Positions 51,201 through 60,200 of a stretch of 64,000 bases of DNA are shown here, piece after piece. The notes under the pieces were generated by a model, which was not told where the DNA came from, did no database searches, and saw only the letters and a list, made by a program, of their open reading frames with translations. Made by a program: the position numbers and the translations under genes. This stretch comes from Acanthaster planci (lineage: Eukaryota > Echinodermata > Asteroidea > Valvatida > Acanthasteridae), in NCBI RefSeq assembly GCF_001949145.1, contig NW_019091368.1:1134138-1198137 (forward strand). Direction: 5' to 3'. Position 1 is the stretch's first letter. Every line of letters starts with the position of its first letter.

Positions 51201-54200
51201 GTTAAACTTACGCTGCATGAACCATGATAATCCCTGAGAGAATGACATGAACATGGAAACACGCTGTATACATGCACATATGTACAATACATGCATGTGC
51301 ACAGTACACGTGGCATCCAATTTCAATTTTGGTACAAAGGTTTATGACAGCTTCAGAGTGAGTGTACATGTTCTTTTTCTTCAGTGCTCAAGGTTGTTAT
51401 TAGAAGCCACAAACAAAAAGCACAACTGGCTTTTTGAATTTCAAACACATGTACCTAAAGATGATTTTCTTCATAAAGTCTCCTATATCAGTCAAATCCA
51501 ATGGCCAATTTAAAAGTCACAAGACGGGCTTCCAAACATCCCTGACCTTTCCCCTGTAACAAATCCCTGCCTTTTCCAAGACAAACTTTTGTTTTCCAGG
51601 AATTTTTGACAACGTGTACGTGGAGGGACGGCACCCATTGTGCAGTCCTGCAGGGAAAATTCCCCAACTTTTTCAGGACAGGATTTCTCTTATGTTTTTC
51701 TCTGACCATGGCCACCTTACCTGGAATTCTTAGACAACAGCAGGATGTACATGTAATCTAGGACACTGTGTGTCTTAAAACATCTTGCTGTGAATTTTAA
51801 ACAGGGGAGTCACACTTGCGTCATAGTAAGCCTATGGGGGGTGTTTTCTAGCAGAGAGATGACTTTTGGGATAGAAGGCCTAAATGGGCCATAGCTTGAA
51901 ACAGCATGATGCATGAGCATTCACGTACAACATATATTGCACACCAGATGCAGTTGTTCCCGTCGTTACACTAATTTCATAGAATAGTCTCATAGTGTGC
52001 ACGCATCATCAGCTCTTTAAAAAAAAAAACGGGACAGTCACGACGCAAACAGTGTCAAGGGCAAAGTTCCCATAAGTGGGCCTAGCCACCAATGTCAACA
52101 CTTTGCCAATCCCTTTAGAGCAAAAATTTGACAATATACCCCACACAGCCATTACTGCACGACCTTTTGGCGGTGGAGCAGTTAATATCTATTCTGAACC
52201 CCTGATTTTTTTATAGATCTCACATCAGAACTCAGGCGGTGTCAAATTTCTATGTGCCCAATAATGATCTGAAACATGTTCACGGGTATGTTGGGACCTC
52301 ATGCTGTGCCCGTCTGGAGAACAGCTAGAATAAAGTCAAGGTATGTTGTTTTGTGCAAGGAAGTTGTAAAGGGGAAAAAATACTGCTGTACGCTGCTATG
52401 CATTTACTCTGCGGTGAAAAAAATCCTAATCAGTAGGAGCATATATGGTCCACCAGGGAGTTATATGTAACCCAGGCCACTCCAAAATATGGATGCCTGA
52501 AAAGCCTCAAGGCTGCAGGCTATTACAAATGGCTTTATTTTGACTACAGTAGAAAAGCTGTTTATGCAAGGCATGGCACTGTACAATGCACATGCATTTA
52601 AGGATCAGTTTGAAGTGCTGTCCAACGTGAGCTTGTTAGCAGTGCAAAAATTTCAAAAGTCACATTGACAATGCACTTCAGCCTAGTCTTGGGTGGCAGG
52701 TTACATGTGTTTCATGTCTGTGTTTTGACTTGTTCCACCTGTGTCAACATGGTAAATGACTGGCGCAGTCAAATCAAGTACCAGTAGTTAAGGCAAGGAA
52801 CAGTTGGCAAGCTTTTGGCAAATTAAGGAACTTCTTGAACAGTAATGAAAACTACACGTAAAGAAAGTGACCGTGGAAACTACATGAATGTATCAAGTCT
52901 CCATTCTGGGCTGTGCTTACCATTCCAATATATGTATTTTGAATCTCATAAGAATAAACAACCCTAGATATGCCAATAACCACCTGCTGGTTTCATAGTA
53001 TGTTGTGACAGATTCAGAACAGCATGATCCAGTCACTGTTCATTTGCACTGGGCCTGATGTTCTCTTTGTTCTCTTTCTCTCCCATGATCCCTGTCCCAA
53101 TTCCCCCCTCCCCCCCAAAAAAGTGACAGGGGTTTGTGTAAAGAAGAAATTGGACTTTGCATGATTCTTGAAGATTCCTAAAGGTCGTAAGCGCTTACGA
53201 CCTTTTGCTGGGAAGCGTTATCACAGCAAAAAAAAATTTTCTCGGCAAAAGGACATATGTATTTAACTGTTTTATTTTAATGAAATATAAAGATTTCTTT
53301 GCAAATAGTTCCAAAACAATTTCCCAAGTCGTTTGATAAGTAGTTCAAAGGTTGCTTTTTGTACAACCTGTGTTGATTTTGTAGTAAATTTTATCCTTTT
53401 TTTACTAAATAAAGATAGTGTATATTACTTGCGCCGTTTTACCAGGAACTTTTATTCTACTGTGATCATGCTTCCAGGCATGACCTTTTGCCGGGCACAG
53501 GATGATTTAAGGTTCATGTGGCAAACCACGGGTGCATTCTTTAGCTACATTGGGAAGTCGAGCCTTGTGTATGGATAAGACCCAAGGCTCTTGCCGTTAA
53601 ACCAGCAACACCCAACAAATCCTGTGGTTGCATTTGACAATTTGGGAAGAAATGATACCTAAACCTTGGAATCCAGACACCAGCTATGTTCGGATGGGGC
53701 ATATATGACAACTGGGTAAAATGCTGCCAATGGGTTTCCACTGAGTTTTAACCCATCAAATCATTCGCATGCATTCCAGTATCTTTTCGTCGTTAACAAT
53801 CGCCAGATAATGCAACAATGCAATGACAAAACAACCCAAAAAAATTCATAGCCACAAAGAACACTCGTGATTAGAAAAGAGCCTACCAGTAACTCTGTAG
53901 GGGGGATGGATTTCATGGGAACCCGTCCCAAGTATCTGAATAACCTCTTTCACCGAGAACGTCACCCCTGCAGGTGTCACTGCAGAGTGCGTCAGGAAGT
54001 CAACTTACATCTCTCTTGAGGATGTCCTTGGGTAGGCAGGTGATGACCTGTAGCAGCACCTCCAACCAGGCTTCTGAAATATCTTGAGACATCGGAAACC
54101 AGACAGGAGCTCAGTTAATGAAAGCTGTACATTTGCATCAAAGCCAAACAATTCAATCGGTTTCTTGACTATAGGTGAGGTTAGGACAGTGAGTCATTTT

Positions 54201-57200
54201 CAACAGATATTGCACATCCCGGAATCTACCAACATGTCATTCAATGTTAATCACCTCCAAACCATGCAAAACTTAAAACCCCTGAAGGCTACATACATAT
54301 ACATGTATGAAAACATTTCATATTCACTCAAAGGTTAATATTTTCAACACCGTACCAGGTACCATCACAGAGGGAGCCATGTTTACATGCTTGCCAACCT
54401 CATGCAGGGATAAAGGGTAGTGTTTTCAACAAGGTTTTTCTCTGTAACTTCCAGCAAAGAGAATACAATTCAATATATTATGAAATTCGATCACCTCATG
54501 CATCACCCACAACACATGATGTTGTTTGAGGAACATGCAAACTGGAGGCCTTTTCACCATCCCAAAAAGGAAACATTTCGAAGCATGTAAACCCACAGTA
54601 TACAAAATACCCTTCCCTCAAACTTCTCACCTACATGTACAAATCTTTCTCCAGCCAGGACAACGTACTGACCAACACCCTAACAACATTCTTTCCAAGC
54701 CAAGGTTAGGCTCAACATGAGTTAACTGACCAAGGGTGGATCCAGAACCAAATTTTTTTGAAGGAGCAAAGATTTGACTATTTCTTTATGAAACCTTTTG
54801 CAGCCTTTCTGAGGAACCATATGAAGCAAAATATGAGACGGAGAGAACCCCCTCCCCTAACTTTGTGTTGATCACCATTTCACCGGAATCTCAGAAATTC
54901 TTCCCAGACATCTACATGTAAGAAGGATGTCTTAGGTGACAATAGTCTAGAGTATGTGTGGGGATTGGAATTGAAGGGGGTAACCTCTGTCTCATTTCTC
55001 GCTGGGTACATGATTGACGAGACTACAAATTTTGGGACTTTTACACGCTTTTGGAAAGGAGACAAAACACCCCCCAAACTGCCCCCTCTCTCACCATTTT
55101 CATAACACAAAGATAACAAATTCAATCATCATGCTGGCTTAGCATTTGTAGGCCCCACTCCTCCCTCCCCTAATCAGCCAATGCAACTGACTGATCTTCC
55201 AAAAAAAGCTGATGTTACCATGGGCTTTTTTTTACGCCGCCCATACATCACGGTGAGGTCAATTTCACTTGTACCCCCCCTCCAAAAAACCCTTTCTCAC
55301 ACTTCAGCTCAGATTACTAGTACATGTACACCTATCCTCTGCAACTGCATGTATTTTCTATGGGTGACCACATGGCAAAGAAGTCAGAACAGACATGACT
55401 CAAGTTAAGTGTAGGAATTTAACTTTATTCGGCAGGTTTTTACTGTACTTGTTCACGACACATGTGACCTGCTATGGCATAATGAGGAAAGATCCCCATT
55501 TGTTACTTTTTGAGATATACATACGAGAATAAAGTGAAATGAATGGGCTTTCCAGTGATACCACATTTATACTAGTAGGTAACTCCACTCCGAAAATACA
55601 ATGCGAAAAAAGGCTCTCTAGGGAAAGCCCGTTCCAACAGTACCAAACTTTATGCATGGTTAACAGTCAAACTGCCTGAAAATGTGCTCGGAATATGGAC
55701 AAAACTTCTTTATGTAAACGGTAAACACTATAAATTTAAGACTCACTCCAATATCCCCCTTTTTATCACCTTTGCCTGATTTTCTTGCACAAATGGCATA
55801 GCTTGAGGAAATCTTTGACACTTTAACCTACCTAAAAATCTAAAAACCAGAAAATCGATTTTGGCGTGATTTTTTCAACGTATATCCATCTTTAACCGCC
55901 AATTACTCAAAACAAGGTTTTGAGGATCATTCCTCATTTAGCCTCAGTAGGTCACATAGTGTAAATTTGGGGTAAGGCAAACAAACCATGAACGGGCAAG
56001 GAAACTTCACAAGAAAGGCGGTGCATGTTTCTACGATGGTACTAATACCTGGGTGTCACTGGTGATTGAAAATCCTGTGTTAACATGTTAATTTTCTCCT
56101 TCCACTTATCAAGCTAACTAAGTTAGGTACACAATGTGAGTACACTAATATAAAACGTTTGTACTTGGTAGGTCTTCCCTTGGACATGAGCAAACATGCA
56201 CGACACAATTTTGTGTGTTATGTTTTCATTGTACAATTTTTTTCCCCTTTGACAACGTGTATTTTAGAAACAGTGTACATGTACCCTAGTACATGTATGT
56301 GCAGTGTTTTTCGAGGGCTTGCTGAGCAGTCACAAGCTTACTTGGGAGTTGGGTGGAATTTAAACCCACGACCTCCTGCTTGCTGGTGCTGACTAGTCTT
56401 ACTACTCAACCACTTACGAATAGCTTGCCAGGGTCAACTGACTGATCTGCGTCCAATAAGCAGTGGGTACTGCAAAATTTTACATGATGTCTTCACTAGT
56501 AAGCAAGAAGTCATGGGCAATGAAGGGCAAACAAAGCCAGCATAGACATGTTTTGTAGATGTTCGCAGACAAAAAAGAAATTACACCGTACATGGAGGCA
56601 ATAATGACTACAAGTTGTCTGGGAATGTACATGAGATGTGCACAAAAAAAAAGAAGGAGAAAATTGCGGATTTTCACATCAAGCAGGGCATGTCTGAAAT
56701 GACAGTTCAAGCACACTGCAACACTTTTTTGCAATGTTGAAAAAAAAAATCTTTCTCTGCGGATAAATTATGGGTGACACTGTAAAGAAAAAACGTAAAA
56801 ACTGTGCGGACATTGTAGGGGTTATTTCCTTGTACACACAGTATATACGTGATGTAAATCAAACACAACTTTGTTACTACACACAGAATACACACTTACA
56901 TCCAAGGTTTTTTAGTTAGATCCATGGGACATTCATTCAGTTATGCGGAGAGAAAAACAAAAAAATGTCAAGACTACATAGCAATCGCAACATCTATGGT
57001 AACCAGAAAGGAGCCCGATTGTAAATGTAATACTTAAGGAAGAGGTCTACCATCAGTTCAAACTGGAAGAAATGTATCAGGTCTCATTTCCTAAAATGTG
57101 AATCTGTGGAGATGGACTGTGTTTTGACTTGAACTTGGCTGCTGCACATGTCCCTGGCCTATCATCATAATGTGTTGCTCTGTGGACAGACCTCAGAGTA

Positions 57201-60200
57201 GTGGAAAACAATAAAGTCGCACCATGAAGGATCACATGAAACTAAATCTCAAGAGTTGCCTCCGACTTACTTTCAAAATTTGGCTGTATCAAATTGCTGT
57301 TTTCAAAATCCTGTTTTTTTTTTCGGCCAAAGATAATCTCCACAGGAAGTGGTTAAAAAGTACACTAAAGGTACATGTACCCAGTATCGTGGATTATGCA
57401 GCTGGTCTATTCAGCTGATGGTGAATACATGAACAAACTATCGTGAATTTCAATACTCGTATTGTGAATACAGAATTGCCATGTAATGTCATGTAAAACT
57501 GTTCGTCAGTCATTCTGGTATTAAACAACCAAATGGAGCGGTATGCAGGTACTAGAGGCCTTCATATTTCCGAGAAGATCCTACCCAGACCAAATTAACA
57601 TTCAAGTCATCACCTTGCAAGTAGCCTGCATGTACAACATGTATTTTAATTGACTATATCCTGTCGTACATGCATGCATGTGTACACATCACATACACTG
57701 TACTTCCTATGAGCACATGTGTACATGTCAGTGTTACAGATGCTTGGTAAACAACACTTCACATTGAGCACTGTCATGCACCCTCCCCCGTCCCCTACAG
57801 GTGCCTCACAGAATAAAACCCTGATTCACACTGGCCCCCTTTAAAGAAACTACTTTCTCTGAGGGATGAAAGAGATCATTTGTTGAGTCTGAATTTCTGT
57901 GACACAAACACCCCGTACACCTTGGCTGAGGCGACGGTGTTTCTTACACCCTTCAAACTGTTTCAGTTTGCACAGTGCAAATCAACAGTCCGCATCTCAG
58001 TTGCTGTTGGCTCTGCAGCGTGTGTGACACCTCAAGGTGCTGCCTTGTGTTTTCCACGAACTTGTGTACAGCTTATCAATGGGATTGGTCGATGCCTTCC
58101 CCTCTTCAAAAGCCGCTCCCTTTAACAGCGGATTTTCTTGACAATGCAACGGACTGCGGACAGCCTAAAGAGCAAACAGCTCATCTGTACAATAGCCCAC
58201 CCATTGTAAACAAATCAATACAATGGGGTAAACAAATGCAAGGCCACCAGTTGAAAAAGCCAATATCATCAATGAGCAAAAAAAATGATTAAAACTGCTA
58301 CCAATATTTAGTCTTCCAATCTTCGCTCATAATATTTTTAAAATTAATTTAGCAAAATTTACACTGCTGCATGAAACAGTTTTCAGAAGCACTAATATTG
58401 ATTATTCAAAAGAGCTACGTGTACAGGCGTCAAACACATGCAGAAATGCATGCATTCAATGTCTATTTCAAATCATGAGCAGGATTTCGGGAACTGAAGT
58501 AAAAACTGGAAACCTTCAGATAATCAAATTCTGACCTGAAGATCAAAACTTTTGCCAGTAAGTCCATTAAATATAAATTCCAGGCAGGCCTAGGCTACTG
58601 CATGTGGAAGTACTAGCACAACCAACAACTGTGCGCAAGCGTTTTCATGTTGAACAAACATAACAAACGATGCAAAAACAACGGATAGTGGGATTTTTAA
58701 GGGGTGGTTTTTTTTCCCCCCTCTTCTGAGAGAGAAAGGCAGATAGATGGGCAGTTTAGGAGATTGCTTGCATTGCGAACGGGCAAACATGGGCGATACT
58801 AAGATTGGTTTGTCCTTCACGTGCAGCACTGTATGCGCTGGACATCGGACTGACCTGGGTCTCGGTTGTCCACATTGGCGATGATGGTGGGCAGGAAGTT
58901 CTGGGCATACACCGGCGGCGTGACGATGCGCTCCTCGATGATGGTGACAAACACCTTGGTGGCCGCGTCCTGCAGATCGCAGTTGGCCAAATGGAGGACT
59001 TCCTGGGAATTCCGAATGAGACACAGAGGGATGAGGAGATGCAGACAGGATACTGGTGCACCTTTAAACTGTGACCCATCTAAAGTACCCCGATACCCGA
59101 TCCAAACATAACAGGTACCTGGTTCCATGTTGGTTTTTTTCTTTTCAGTTTCATCATCCAAGATCTTTCCCGCAAATTTCAAAACAGCATTTCTGAAATC
59201 AATGTACAGCTTTTCACCATTGGTTACTCATAAACAAGAAAAAAAAACTACAAAACCATATTTTTCAACCAAAGGCTTTTTTGCCTTTGAAATTGCCCTC
59301 AAAAGAACTTCTGGTTAACTTCCTTTCACATCGTGCAGGGTGGCCACACAGCATCAAGAACTTTGCAGTGGAATCACAAAATGATGAAATACTTCATGAC
59401 TGGGTTCAGGTTTTCCCCAACAGTTCTATGGGTAATCAACAGTGTCAGAGACTGGTACACTAGTACACCGTTCTTGTTCCACCCTAATGCACTCCACCAC
59501 AAACTTTGTACTGGTAGCGTTCCCCTTCTATCTGCATTTAAAAAAAGGCTGACAATGCATTGCCAACTTGCATCCTGAGGAACACAAAAACATCAGATAC
59601 AAGTACATGTATGGTACATGTACATGTCTGTGTTCTGACATCACATGTCCAATTTCTAATGAAATGCGTACAAACCCTTAGCATCTCTGGGAGAGAAGAA
59701 ACATACATGTATGCTGCTGAATCCACACGGTTGCATGCAGTTATGCACAATCGTTATTTTGTCTGGCCAAAAACCAGCGCACTAATGATACCATGTGTCA
59801 TTTTTTCCCATTACACATAATGTGTGATGTACATAAACTAGGAAGTACCCTATGATCTGGAGGGGAGGAGCCTATAAAGCTCTATATTGCTGATCAAGTG
59901 GTTTGTTTGAACAGAATGTTTGATAGTTGGGCCATGATCCAGTTAAATGACCCTGTCTCAGCTTTTCCGTACACAAATGCATGGCAGAGCAAACTCCTAC
60001 TGTCCATGTATGTAATGTCCACCTTGCCTTAATGACTGTTACACACAATACACACTGATCAAGCACACTGCTCCTTTGCAAGCTGAAGTCAACATTGCAC
60101 AGTGTGACAAGAAGCTGAATCCAGGCTTTCATAAGCCACACTGAAAATTACTAATTGCATTCAGATGTTGAATCACCTTGGTACAGACCAGGCTGAAAAA

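Noticed and set aside
57880-58292. Two overlapping plus-strand open frames
   Set aside because: Composition is ordinary, no domain, and they lie in a PPP4R4 intron on the opposite strand.
58590-59182. Long overlapping frames around PPP4R4 exon b on both strands
   Set aside because: They are extensions or shadows of exon b; only the frame matching PPP4R4 is kept.
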